This document shows, in pieces, positions 25,377 through 33,060 of a DNA stretch of 64,000 nucleotides. Both the position numbers and the translations under genes were made by a program. The stretch is from Rhodopirellula sp. P2 (GTDB lineage Bacteria > Planctomycetota > Planctomycetia > Pirellulales > Pirellulaceae). Positions within the stretch are counted from its first letter, which is position 1. Each line of letters opens with the position of its first letter. Where the stretch lies: contig NZ_CP118225.1 of assembly GCF_028768465.1 (NCBI RefSeq), forward strand, positions 1,903,001 through 1,967,000, given 5' to 3'. The notes below the pieces were generated by a model. That model was not told the DNA's origin. It saw only the letters and a list, made by a program, of their open reading frames with translations, and made no database searches.

Positions 25377-27263
25377 TTATTGTCGATCGGCGATGTGTTT
25401 CTTTTGGTGCCGAATCAATTCGTTCAGTTCACCCATCGTCTCGCAGGTGCATTGGAAATGACAGATCAACATTTCGTCGGTTGAATCGGCGCCCCACGAA
25501 ACCGGCTTGGGTGGCGAGTTCGGGTTCAGCGGGTTGTTGGCTGAATTGTCATACCAAGCATCCACGTGAAGGATCGTTCCCTTTTTCAATCGCACGGGTT
25601 CGGCAAACGAGTACTTGCCTTGCCAATTGAAATCCCAGTCTTTGATCCACAACAACGGCTTGGTCTCGCCATCAGGGGATTTCGACCAAACTTTCATCTC
25701 GCGGCCAAAGAGATGCATGTGTGGCACCGTGTCCAGCAACACGGTGTCAACGGGCAGCGTGTATGTCGCACGTTGCAAGTGATGGTCCGCACCCGGTGGG
25801 ATGCGGATTCGCTTGTTGCCCACCTGTATTTCGGCGACCATTTTTCTGGCCGACGGCGGCGCAAAGTACAGGCCGATCTTCGATCGATCTTGATGCGGTT
25901 TGCCGGTCGTGACGTAGTGGATCTCCGCCACGATGTCGCTGCCCTTTGGAACCAAACGTCCCATTCCTTCGGGCAATGGTCGCGGGCTCATTCCCGGGAA
26001 CCAACTGCTCAGCGTTCCTTCGGGTTCAAAGCGTGGTCCACCAAAACTGGAGTAGCCCGGCGCCGGATCCGATTGGTCCAGTCGCCGCCCCTTTCGTTGG
26101 GTGTCCAGAAAGAAACTGGCGTGATGAACGGATTGAGGTGTCCCCGGATGAAAGTCGATCGCGTTGACCAAACGGTGTTCCTTCAAGCCAGTTGGGATGA
26201 CGAAGTACTGCCGAATGTCGGGACCGCTGGAGGGGACTGAGAACGTCTCGCTCATTTCCAAAACCATATCCGGTTCACCCAGTGGCCAGCCATTCGATGG
26301 TGGCATGGGGGCCGGAAGATCCTTCGGGTCACCGGCCGGTTTGCCGTCGCGAACCCAAACGTTCAACAATGACATTTCGTGGTTGGTCAATCGCAGCTCA
26401 TCTTGGAAACGCGTGAACCCGGCGGCCGGCTTCCATGGCGGCATGAAACGCGAATGCGTCACCTCCAGAATTTGGTTGGCATGGCCACTGACGTCGTCGT
26501 ACGTCAACAACGAAAACGGAGCCGACCCGTTGGTGCAATGACACCCCACGCAGTTTGCTTGAATCACCGGTGCGACATCGCGAGTGTAGGTCACCGCGCC
26601 TTCGATTGCTTTGTTCGGTGGATCCTCTAACAAACAACCGATGGGTTTGGTCTGCGGCACATCCACCCGACGTCGAGCGATGACTGCGCGGATTGCATCT
26701 CGCAAATAAGACTTGGCGGCGTGATCTTTCTTGCGACCAACTTGGACATGCCGATCGTCAATCGCACCGTTGTAAAGCACCTCGCCGGTCGGGCGAAGCA
26801 ACATCGCTTGGGGCGTATGGGTCGGCGAGAGAGCCAATCGCAATTCGCCTGAACCGTCAAAGAGCACCGGAAACTGAACTCGATAATCGACGCTGTGCTT
26901 CTTCGCGTCCGATCGTGTCACGGACGGATCGGAAATCACACCGACCAACTCGATCCCTTGGGTGCCGTATTCCGATGCGTAGCCATTGAGCAACGGCAGA
27001 TAACCGTTGCTGATCGGACAATGCGTGGACAAGAAGACGACCGCGACGGCCTTGGTTTCGTTGGACTGCCCCAGTCGAATCAACCGACCATTCAGGTCGA
27101 GACCTTTCAGCCCATCAGCATTCGCGGTGTCTTGAGCAAACGCTCGATGGGAAGCGAAAAGCATGCAAACCAAGAGCATGCAAACCATGTTCGTGAACAT
27201 CAAACCAATGCGTCGACCGCGAAACGAACCTTTCGCGGCCCCTTGGCTTTGATCGGGAACCAT
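25377..27263 (-). CDS. Exported redoxin / c-haem / copper-monooxygenase-like fusion
   Basis: A 628-aa exported protein (leader about 20-43, MVCMLLVCMLFASHRAFAQ). Residues 50-200 form a thioredoxin-like redoxin domain with FLSTHCPISNGYLP (single Cys 82). A c-type haem site follows: CVGCH at 238-242, with a possible distal Met in HSRFMPPW (273). From about 320 to 600 the protein resembles the C-terminal half of copper type II ascorbate-dependent monooxygenases (PHM/DBM), with candidate copper ligands HH (379-380), HYV (448) and HMH (514-516). The order suggests electron transfer from the redoxin or haem to copper for hydroxylation of an unknown periplasmic substrate. The start could be ATG 27263 or 27200. 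The domains are reasonably clear; the reaction is inferred. Confidence 0.82.
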   Translation of the reverse strand: MVPDQSQGAAKGSFRGRRIGLMFTNMVCMLLVCMLFASHRAFAQDTANADGLKGLDLNGRLIRLGQSNETKAVAVVFLSTHCPISNGYLPLLNGYASEYGTQGIELVGVISDPSVTRSDAKKHSVDYRVQFPVLFDGSGELRLALSPTHTPQAMLLRPTGEVLYNGAIDDRHVQVGRKKDHAAKSYLRDAIRAVIARRRVDVPQTKPIGCLLEDPPNKAIEGAVTYTRDVAPVIQANCVGCHCTNGSAPFSLLTYDDVSGHANQILEVTHSRFMPPWKPAAGFTRFQDELRLTNHEMSLLNVWVRDGKPAGDPKDLPAPMPPSNGWPLGEPDMVLEMSETFSVPSSGPDIRQYFVIPTGLKEHRLVNAIDFHPGTPQSVHHASFFLDTQRKGRRLDQSDPAPGYSSFGGPRFEPEGTLSSWFPGMSPRPLPEGMGRLVPKGSDIVAEIHYVTTGKPHQDRSKIGLYFAPPSARKMVAEIQVGNKRIRIPPGADHHLQRATYTLPVDTVLLDTVPHMHLFGREMKVWSKSPDGETKPLLWIKDWDFNWQGKYSFAEPVRLKKGTILHVDAWYDNSANNPLNPNSPPKPVSWGADSTDEMLICHFQCTCETMGELNELIRHQKKHIADRQ

Positions 27264-27470
27264 GCACCCACTTCATGTTGGCGACAACGTGACACGCCGA
27301 ACGGCATGCAAGACAAGGCTGTGCAGTGTACAGGACTGACGCGGGCGAATGGGAAACATCCGTTGTGGACGCGGTGATTATCCAAGCGTTCTGGACGTTG
27401 ATCCTGTGTTGCAAAGGCCGCGTGAGACCCTTGCTTTCCTCCGAGAACAGGACGAGCAGGATGGTGCCAT

Positions 27471-27577
27471 CCAACATCAGGGAGTGAATTCCGGCCATGC
27501 GAACAGCCTTGTCACGACGAGGATCAACAGGTTTCCACGCTCAGGTTCTTTGACCCCCATCGGGATCAGGTTTGTCA
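27471..27577. repeat. Intergenic repeat, family D copy 1
   Basis: This copy begins CCAACATCAGGGAGTGAATT and continues to GGATCAACAGGTTTCCACGC and CAGGTTCTTTGAC. It matches 29169-29279 almost end to end, and a shortened copy is at about 43650-43695. The core GCCATGCGAA is common to all three. The rest of the 815-nt gap 27264-28078 holds a 17-bp tandem duplication (27743-27776), a fragment of family B near 27648-27690 and no gene I can support. Confidence 0.75.
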
Positions 27578-27742
27578 GGTTGTCTGTGTTTTGGAGTCGC
27601 GCATCGCAACCTCGGATCGTGTGCCTCCATTCAATCCGCGACCCCGGAGCCATCCGCCCCGGACGGGGCCGACATTGGTAGCTCGGGTGGAAACCCAAAG
27701 ACCACTGGTGCCGATATCGCCGGAGACGATCCCGGGTGCAGC

Positions 27743-27776
27743 CAGCGTCATGGGGAACCCAGCGTCATGGGGAACC
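27743..27776. repeat. 17-bp perfect tandem duplication
   Basis: CAGCGTCATGGGGAACC occurs twice head to tail (27743-27759, 27760-27776), followed by CAGGGTTGG. It looks like a recent slippage duplication without coding role. Confidence 0.7.
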
Positions 27777-28078
27777 CAGGGTTGGGTGTTCGATCAACAC
27801 GCTGCTTGGGAATGTGTGCGGTTTTGGCAACGGCCAGCGGATGTGCAGTGAGCAAAAACGGGTCGTTTCGAACAAAACCTTGCCACTGTCTTTCAGTTGG
27901 AGAGCTGTTTCGGCAATGGTACGTCATGTGCACTGGATAAGCGTGTTGTCCAGGCTTGGAAAGCTGATTGCTACATCCAGAGTGTCTGGCGACTTCGGCT
28001 AACGGTTCGTCCGGACCATCTTCCGGTGATGCGTTACTGATCCCATTTGCACTGCGTCACTCGCAGAGGAGTCCTCCC

Positions 28079-28756
28079 ATGTTCTTGCAAAGCCTTCGAC
28101 AGGGTTTGTTCGCGTCCGTTTTCATCCTTTACGCCTCGGGGGCAACGGTTGCCATGGCTCAACATCACGGTGGCGGTGGTGGCCACGGCGGCGGAGGCCA
28201 CGGCGGTGGTGGCCACGGCGGAGGAGCCCCGGGCGGTGGTGGGGGGCACATGGGTGGTGGTCACGTCAGCGGTGATCACGTTCGTGGCGGCGGCGTTCAC
28301 GGGGGCGGCGTTTCACACAGCGGTCATTCCGGATACTCGGGCCGTCACTACTCCAACTTTGGATCCTCTTACGGGTACTCTCGCCCCGGTTTGAGTTTGT
28401 CGATCGGTGGTGGCTATCCCTCTGGATACGGCTACGGTGGTTATGGAATGGGATACAGTGGGCTTGGTCACAGCAGCCTGGGCTACAGCGGTTTAGGCTA
28501 CGGTTACCGCTATCCAAGTGCTTCCAGTTACTCGTCTGGCTACCGTGGCTATTCGAGTTACCCGCCGACAACGTACGTGGTTCCATCCACAACTTATGTG
28601 GCTCCTTTGAGAGCGGACTATCAAGCTGGCTATGGAGGCAGTTTCGTACCAGCGACGGCGAATGCACCGATTGATCCAGCGACTGCAGACTTGCGTCCAG
28701 GAATGGTGCTGCCCGATGGTTCTACCGTCATCTCCGTTGATCCGGTTGCAAAGTAG
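28079..28756 (+). CDS. Exported Gly/His- and Gly/Tyr-rich protein
   Basis: A 225-aa protein from ATG 28079, preceded by the strong ribosome-binding site AGAGGAG. A signal peptide (SVFILYASGATVAMAQ) precedes a low-complexity His/Gly tract (HHGGGGGHGGGGHGGGGHGG, about 28-60), then Gly/Tyr/Ser-rich sequence with many YSG, YGY and YSS dipeptides. A short non-repetitive C-terminus (PATADLRPGMVLPDGSTVIS) looks like a small folded domain and is the part most likely conserved. A His-rich tract could bind divalent metal; the Gly/Tyr part may be a flexible or adhesive surface polymer. No enzyme motif is present. The gene is well supported, its role unknown. Confidence 0.8.
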   Translation: MFLQSLRQGLFASVFILYASGATVAMAQHHGGGGGHGGGGHGGGGHGGGAPGGGGGHMGGGHVSGDHVRGGGVHGGGVSHSGHSGYSGRHYSNFGSSYGYSRPGLSLSIGGGYPSGYGYGGYGMGYSGLGHSSLGYSGLGYGYRYPSASSYSSGYRGYSSYPPTTYVVPSTTYVAPLRADYQAGYGGSFVPATANAPIDPATADLRPGMVLPDGSTVISVDPVAK

Positions 28757-28907
28757 ACCGAGGTCTCCAGATTTTGAATCCGTTCCCGCTCCCATTGGAG
28801 CTCTCTTCTTCTCATTCGTCCGCACGTGCAACGTGTGCCTTGCCAAGTGCCCACTTCGCTGCGTGCTCGCCAGCGTTTCGCACGCGGACGAGAGGGAGAA
28901 CAGCAAA

Positions 28908-29130
28908 TGGGTGATGCGAAGGGATCGACAATCACTTTGTCAGGCGAAGTCGAAAACGTTTGCCAGCGTGCCCGTGCTGAAAAGGTGGTGAGTCGAGTGC
29001 GTGGCGTCACAAAACTGGACAACAAGATTCAGATTGAGACAAAGACCAAGCCAACCGACGATGCAATGGCAAGGACAATCGGCGACCGCTGGAAGCGAAA
29101 CAGGATCACCCTTTCTCAACGACTGATTCA
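28908..29130 (+). pseudogene. Fragment of a BON-domain gene
   Basis: The frame from about 28908 reads KGSTITLSGEVENVCQRARA, then GVTKLDNKIQIETKTKPTDD, the C-terminal two-thirds of a BON domain, followed by the start of a second one (MARTIGDRWKRNR), then unrelated sequence. No leader, no convincing start and no complete second domain remain. The open frame continues into a family D repeat and the IS left end. It looks like a truncated relative of the exported BON protein at 9911. A short functional gene is less likely. Confidence 0.55.
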
Positions 29131-29168
29131 TAGCGTTGGAAAGGGAGTCGCCGAGCTGTTGATTTTAT

Positions 29169-29279
29169 CCAACATCAGGGAGCGAACTCCCGCCATGCGA
29201 ACAACAGCGTCGCGACACGACCAGGATCAACAGGTTTCCACGCTCAGGTTCTTTGGCCCCATCGGGGGCAGGTTTGTGA
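29169..29279. repeat. Intergenic repeat, family D copy 2
   Basis: CCAACATCAGGGAGCGAACT to CCCCATCGGGGGCAGGTTTG matches the copy at 27471-27577, including the central GGATCAACAGGTTTCCACGC. It sits between the BON fragment and the IS element. The direct orientation is the same in both copies, with about 1.7 kb between them. Confidence 0.75.
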
Positions 29280-29395
29280 GTTTGCCTCGGCTCCGGGGGA
29301 CGCTGCGCGACCCCCGGTTACCGTCTTTCACCGCTTCGCGGTGGATGTCATGCGCTGAGGTGGCCTGGATTTTGGGGGCCACGCGTCCTCTTATT

Positions 29396-30268
29396 TTAGC
29401 AGGGGACGGTTGATTCGAATCGGGTCGGCGAGAGATAGCCGAGCGATGAATGAAGTCGCGATGTGTTGTAGTAGGCAATGAACTCAGTCAGTTCACTCAA
29501 CGCCTCGCGATAGTTTTCATACTCGGTCATTTGCAGCTCTGTCTTGATCGTTCCAAAGCAAGATTCCATAAACGCGTTGTCATAGCAGTCGCCAGCTCGG
29601 CTCATGCTTTGACGCATCGAACTTCGTTGGATGATTGCACGATATTTCTTGCTTGCGTACTGACCGCCTCGATCGGTGTGGTGGATGAGATCTCTTGAAG
29701 GCTGTCGACTTCGAATCGCCTTTTGAAGCGTCTTGATCACGAGGCTCTCGGTCATATCCATTTCCAAAGACCAGCCGATGATCCGTCTGGAAAAGCGATC
29801 CATGAGGGTCGCCATGTAAGCGAATCCGGTTCGTACGATCGGGATGTAGGTGATGTCGCCTACCCACAAACGATTGACACTCGTTGGCTCAGGCCGCTCA
29901 AGCAACAAGTTCTCATTGTAGCCCAGCGTGTGCCGACTTTCGGTCGTTCGCGGCTTGAACGATTTCGGCTGCAACGCCGATAGCCCCGCAATTTGCAGTA
30001 GTTTGGCGACCCTTTCACGTCCGATTGCAACTCCTTGTAGCTTCAGGTCTGCAGCGATCCGTCGGGCACCGTAGCGTCTGCGGTGTCGATGAAACGTGGT
30101 GATCACCATTGGCAAGACATCCATGTCGCTCTGTTCTCTTTGGCTTGGAGGTTCGCTTTGAAATCGTTGAAACGCGGATCGCGAGAAACCGAGAATCTCG
30201 CCGACTTCTCGTTGCGATGCAGTGCCATCGCGAATGATGCTTGCCGCTGCTGAGTAGAGCTGGCTCAC
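29396..30268 (-). CDS. IS3-family transposase OrfB (DDE integrase)
   Basis: A 290-aa reading frame starting GTG 30268 at a 4-bp overlap with OrfA. It has the HTH_21-like N-terminal region (HRHRRRYGARRIAADLKLQG) and a rve integrase core: VNRLWVGDITYI (first Asp), LIHHTDRGGQYASKKYRAII (second Asp), SRAGDCYDNAFMESCFGTIK (catalytic Glu), ending YYNTSRLHSSLGYLSPTRFE. All DDE residues are present. In the family the active OrfAB protein arises by -1 frameshifting upstream. The frame is undamaged. Confidence 0.95.
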   Translation of the reverse strand: MSQLYSAAASIIRDGTASQREVGEILGFSRSAFQRFQSEPPSQREQSDMDVLPMVITTFHRHRRRYGARRIAADLKLQGVAIGRERVAKLLQIAGLSALQPKSFKPRTTESRHTLGYNENLLLERPEPTSVNRLWVGDITYIPIVRTGFAYMATLMDRFSRRIIGWSLEMDMTESLVIKTLQKAIRSRQPSRDLIHHTDRGGQYASKKYRAIIQRSSMRQSMSRAGDCYDNAFMESCFGTIKTELQMTEYENYREALSELTEFIAYYNTSRLHSSLGYLSPTRFESTVPC

Positions 30269-30564
30269 TCGTTTCGGCCGAAAATGATCAAAGCTTTTTT
30301 TAAAACGTCGCGTTCACGCTCGACTCGTCGCAGCTCTGCCTCGAGTTCGACGACGCGGCTATCGAGCACCTCGCCAACCGGCCCGGCCGACTCAACTTGT
30401 TGCTTCTTCCAGCGGTAAAGCAGGTTCGTTCCGGAGATCCCCAGTCGCTCAACGATCGATGTCGCCGAGTGACCATCGAGCAGCATGGCAACTGCATCAC
30501 GTTTGAATTCGTCGGTGTAAGTACGTCGTTCAGGATTAGCTGAAGGCTTGGTCTTTCGTGGCAT
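30265..30564 (-). CDS. IS3-family OrfA (helix-turn-helix)
   Basis: A 99-aa protein with a DNA-binding HTH (RRTYTDEFKRDAVAMLLDGH, then GISGTNLLYRWKKQQ) and a C-terminal leucine zipper-like helix (VVELEAELRRVERERDVLKK). It recognises the inverted repeats and forms the N-terminal half of the OrfAB transposase. Near its end, the minus strand reads A AAA AAA G at about 30294-30301. This is a classic -1 slippery site, after which the -1 frame joins OrfB without a stop. Start ATG 30564. Confidence 0.93.
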   Translation of the reverse strand: MPRKTKPSANPERRTYTDEFKRDAVAMLLDGHSATSIVERLGISGTNLLYRWKKQQVESAGPVGEVLDSRVVELEAELRRVERERDVLKKALIIFGRNE

Positions 30565-30694
30565 CTGAGGTTCCTTGAGTTCCTTTCATTTTAAGGACAC
30601 GCGTGGCCCCCAAAATCCAGGCCACCTCACGCGGACCCCGAACAAGTCGTGGAGGGTAGCCGTGGGGCTCGGAACGCACTCACTTTGCGCTGTA

Positions 30695-30795
30695 TTGTCC
30701 GCGACGGCCCCGTCCGGGGCGACACGGTGATGTTCGCTCACGTTCTCGGGGCTTGCACCCCGAGCTAACGATGACGGCCCCGTCCGGGGCGGATT
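30695..30795. repeat. Family B palindromic repeat between IS and sulfatase
   Basis: GACGGCCCCGTCCGGGGCGA (about 30703-30722) is repeated near 30775, with CTCGGGGCTTGCACCCCGAG between them. To its left, 30645-30680 (GGTAGCCGTGGGGC) is the right half of the repeat split by the IS. The 350-nt gap 30630-30978 holds only these elements, plus presumably the sulfatase promoter, which I could not pick out. Confidence 0.75.
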
Positions 30796-30978
30796 TGCAT
30801 GATTGGCGTGCTCACGGTTGTCGTCGTCACAGCCCTCGGATGGCGTGGCCCCGGCAGCGTTTTCTTCGGAGGTTGATCTGGTGCGATTCGAACGCTTCAT
30901 CTCGCTCGCTTGAAGGTGCTGCGGTAGCTAGGATGCAGTGACTCGCAGTCCCAACCTCAGAGATAGAGAGCCAACTCC

Positions 30979-32934
30979 ATGTGGCAGGTAGCCAATCGAC
31001 GATTCCAAGACGCACGTGTGCCGATGATGGTCGCACTCTTGTTGCCGGCAATGTCCTTGTTGCAGACGGTTGAAGCTGGCGACCGCCCCAACATTCTTTG
31101 GCTCTCCGCAGAAGACATCAGTCCGCACATCGGTTGCTATGGTGATCCGCACGCCATCACGCCACGCATCGATCAACTCGCCAGCGAAGGCATTCGATAC
31201 TCCAACGCGTTCACCACGGCCGGCGTTTGTGCTCCGTGCCGCAGCGGGATCATTACCGGGATGTACCAAACAACTCTTGGGACGCAGCACATGCGTTGCC
31301 AAGCGAAACTTCCAAAGAGCATTCGGCCGTTCTCTACGTCTTTGCGTGAATCGGGATACTTCTGCACCAACAATTCCAAGCAGGATTATCAGTTCGAGAC
31401 TCCGAAAGGTTCTTGGGACCGATCGTCCAGCAAGGCTCACTGGCGGGATCGTCCGGACCAAGACACGCCATTCTTCGCTGTCTTCAACTTCACGGGCTGC
31501 CACGAATCCGGTATCGAGAATGAAGCCAAATACAAGTCCGTCACCCAAGGCCTCTCCGAACGTGAACGGCAAGACGCTTCCAAGCTCTCGACGTTCCCGC
31601 CGTACTATCCGGACACGCCGGCCGCACGTGAAGATTGGAAACGCAACTATGAACTGATCACGGCGCTCGATCATTGGGTGGGCGGGTTGCTTGACCAACT
31701 CAATGCCGACGGATTGGACGAAGACACCATCGTGTTCTTCTGGTCTGACCATGGCGTTGGGCTCCCGCGAGCGAAGCGTTGGCTCTACGACTCGGGAACG
31801 CACATCCCGTTGGTCATCCGCATTCCCGCCAAGTTCCGTTCCAGCGATAACGTCGCCGGGGTCGTCGATGACCGCTTGGTGAGCTCGATCGACTTTGGTC
31901 CCACCGTCTTGAATTTGGCGGGGTTGGATGTTCCAGAGCCCATGCAGGGCAAGCCTTTTCTGAGCAGTCCCTTGAGCAAGTTAGAGGCCGTCGACCAGGA
32001 CTACGTCTACGGTGCTCGGGATCGCATGGACGAACGTTACGACATCATTCGGATGGTGCGTGATCAACGATACAAGTACATCCGCAACTACGAACCATTG
32101 AAGCCTTACTTTCAGTACATGAACACGCCCGAAAAGGGACAGACGATGCGGTCGATTCGCCAAGCGGAACAGGCCGGAACGTTGCCAGAGGCAGCCATGC
32201 CCTTCTTCCGCGGAACGAAACCCATCGAAGAACTTTACGACCTCGAGAATGATCCCCATGAGATCCACAATCTCGCGTCGTCTTCTGACCACACGGAGGT
32301 GCTCCATCGCATGCGTGCGGCGCACGAGCAGTGGGTGACCCGCACCAAGGACCTGGGGCTCATCCCAGAGCCGATTCTCGCCGAACGCGCCAGCCAACTG
32401 GGGAGTCAGTACGCCGTCCTGAGACAATCGGACGACAGCGAGCTCGCAAATCGCGTCGCCGCATCGGCCCTCGCCGCCTCCGAGGGCCCCGGAGCACTGC
32501 CTGAAATGCGATCCGCACTCGACGACAACGATTCGGCGGTGCGTTATTGGGGCGCGACAGGGATCGGCAACGTTTTCGCTCGCGGCGAGATCGACCAACT
32601 CCCGTATTTGATGGATCTGCAAGAACGACTTGCCGACGAATCCGTGACGGTACGAGTCGCAGCGGCCCGGGCGCTTTGCCATTCCGGTGATCCCGATGCC
32701 ACTGGCAAGGCCCTTTCAGTGCTGGCGGAGACATTGGCGGACGGTGCCCAGTGGGAGCGACTGCAAGCCGCCATCGTGCTGGATGAGATTGATGAGAAAG
32801 CGTTGCCGGTCATCGATTCGATGCGAGCAGCACTCGAGCCAAGGCAAGAGTTCTACGCCGATGGCAAGTACACCGTCCGCGTGATCAATCACGCTCTCAA
32901 CGAACTGAACGGCACCCACCACACGGTCAAATAG
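30979..32934 (+). CDS. Exported formylglycine-type sulfatase with HEAT-like C-terminus
   Basis: A 651-aa secreted sulfatase hydrolysing sulfate esters, likely on polysaccharide. After a leader (PMMVALLLPAMSLLQTVEA), metal-binding residues are in PNILWLSAEDISPH. The formylglycine motif is CAPCR (84-88) in AGVCAPCRSGIITGMY, giving Cys-x-Pro-x-Arg. Further landmarks are FFWSDHGVGLPRAKRWLYDS and the ELYDLENDPHEIHNL segment typical of S1 sulfatases close to heparan N-sulfoglucosamine sulfohydrolase. From about 480 onward, HEAT-like helical pairs occur (VAASALAASEGPGALPEMRS; VTVRVAAARALCHS). The C-terminus is duplicated at 41767-41999. An anaerobic- or FGE-type activator would be needed. Exact substrate unknown. 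Confidence 0.93.
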   Translation: MWQVANRRFQDARVPMMVALLLPAMSLLQTVEAGDRPNILWLSAEDISPHIGCYGDPHAITPRIDQLASEGIRYSNAFTTAGVCAPCRSGIITGMYQTTLGTQHMRCQAKLPKSIRPFSTSLRESGYFCTNNSKQDYQFETPKGSWDRSSSKAHWRDRPDQDTPFFAVFNFTGCHESGIENEAKYKSVTQGLSERERQDASKLSTFPPYYPDTPAAREDWKRNYELITALDHWVGGLLDQLNADGLDEDTIVFFWSDHGVGLPRAKRWLYDSGTHIPLVIRIPAKFRSSDNVAGVVDDRLVSSIDFGPTVLNLAGLDVPEPMQGKPFLSSPLSKLEAVDQDYVYGARDRMDERYDIIRMVRDQRYKYIRNYEPLKPYFQYMNTPEKGQTMRSIRQAEQAGTLPEAAMPFFRGTKPIEELYDLENDPHEIHNLASSSDHTEVLHRMRAAHEQWVTRTKDLGLIPEPILAERASQLGSQYAVLRQSDDSELANRVAASALAASEGPGALPEMRSALDDNDSAVRYWGATGIGNVFARGEIDQLPYLMDLQERLADESVTVRVAAARALCHSGDPDATGKALSVLAETLADGAQWERLQAAIVLDEIDEKALPVIDSMRAALEPRQEFYADGKYTVRVINHALNELNGTHHTVK

Positions 32935-32944
32935 CGGGAGCGAT

Positions 32945-33045
32945 CGCAGGGCAGGGCAGGGCAGGGCAGGGCGGGACGAACAACGGTCTCGGGGCTTCCA
33001 CCCCGAGCTATCAACGCGGACTCCTCCGGAGCCATTCGTGCACGT
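32945..33045. repeat. GGGCA microrepeat plus family B hairpins
   Basis: Immediately after the sulfatase come about five GGGCA units (32950-32975), then GGGACGAACAACGGTCTCGGGG, the CTCGGGGCTTCCACCCCGAG hairpin and GCGGACTCCTCCGGAGCC. The same order follows the duplicated sulfatase end at 42009. G-rich runs of this type can form G-quadruplexes. Likely the sulfatase 3' transcript end. Confidence 0.8.
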
Positions 33046-33060
33046 TGAGCCGGCACACTC

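Larger units (their letters stand above)
29356..30629 (-). mobile_element. Complete IS3-family insertion sequence (1274 bp)
   Basis: Two overlapping transposase frames are bounded by inverted repeats. Left end TGAGGTGGCCTGGATTTTGG (29356...), right end complementary (...CCACCTCA, 30629), identical for 31 bp with TG...CA termini as in the IS3 family. The 3-bp sequence CGC directly flanks both ends (29353-29355 and 30630-30632), consistent with a target-site duplication. Nothing is truncated, so the copy may be active or recent. It interrupts a palindromic repeat whose intact form is at 42286-42366. Confidence 0.92.

Noticed and set aside
27264-28078. Small protein genes of about 60-120 codons
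   Set aside because: The frames are formed by repeats and a tandem duplication, with no homology, leader or ribosome-binding site.
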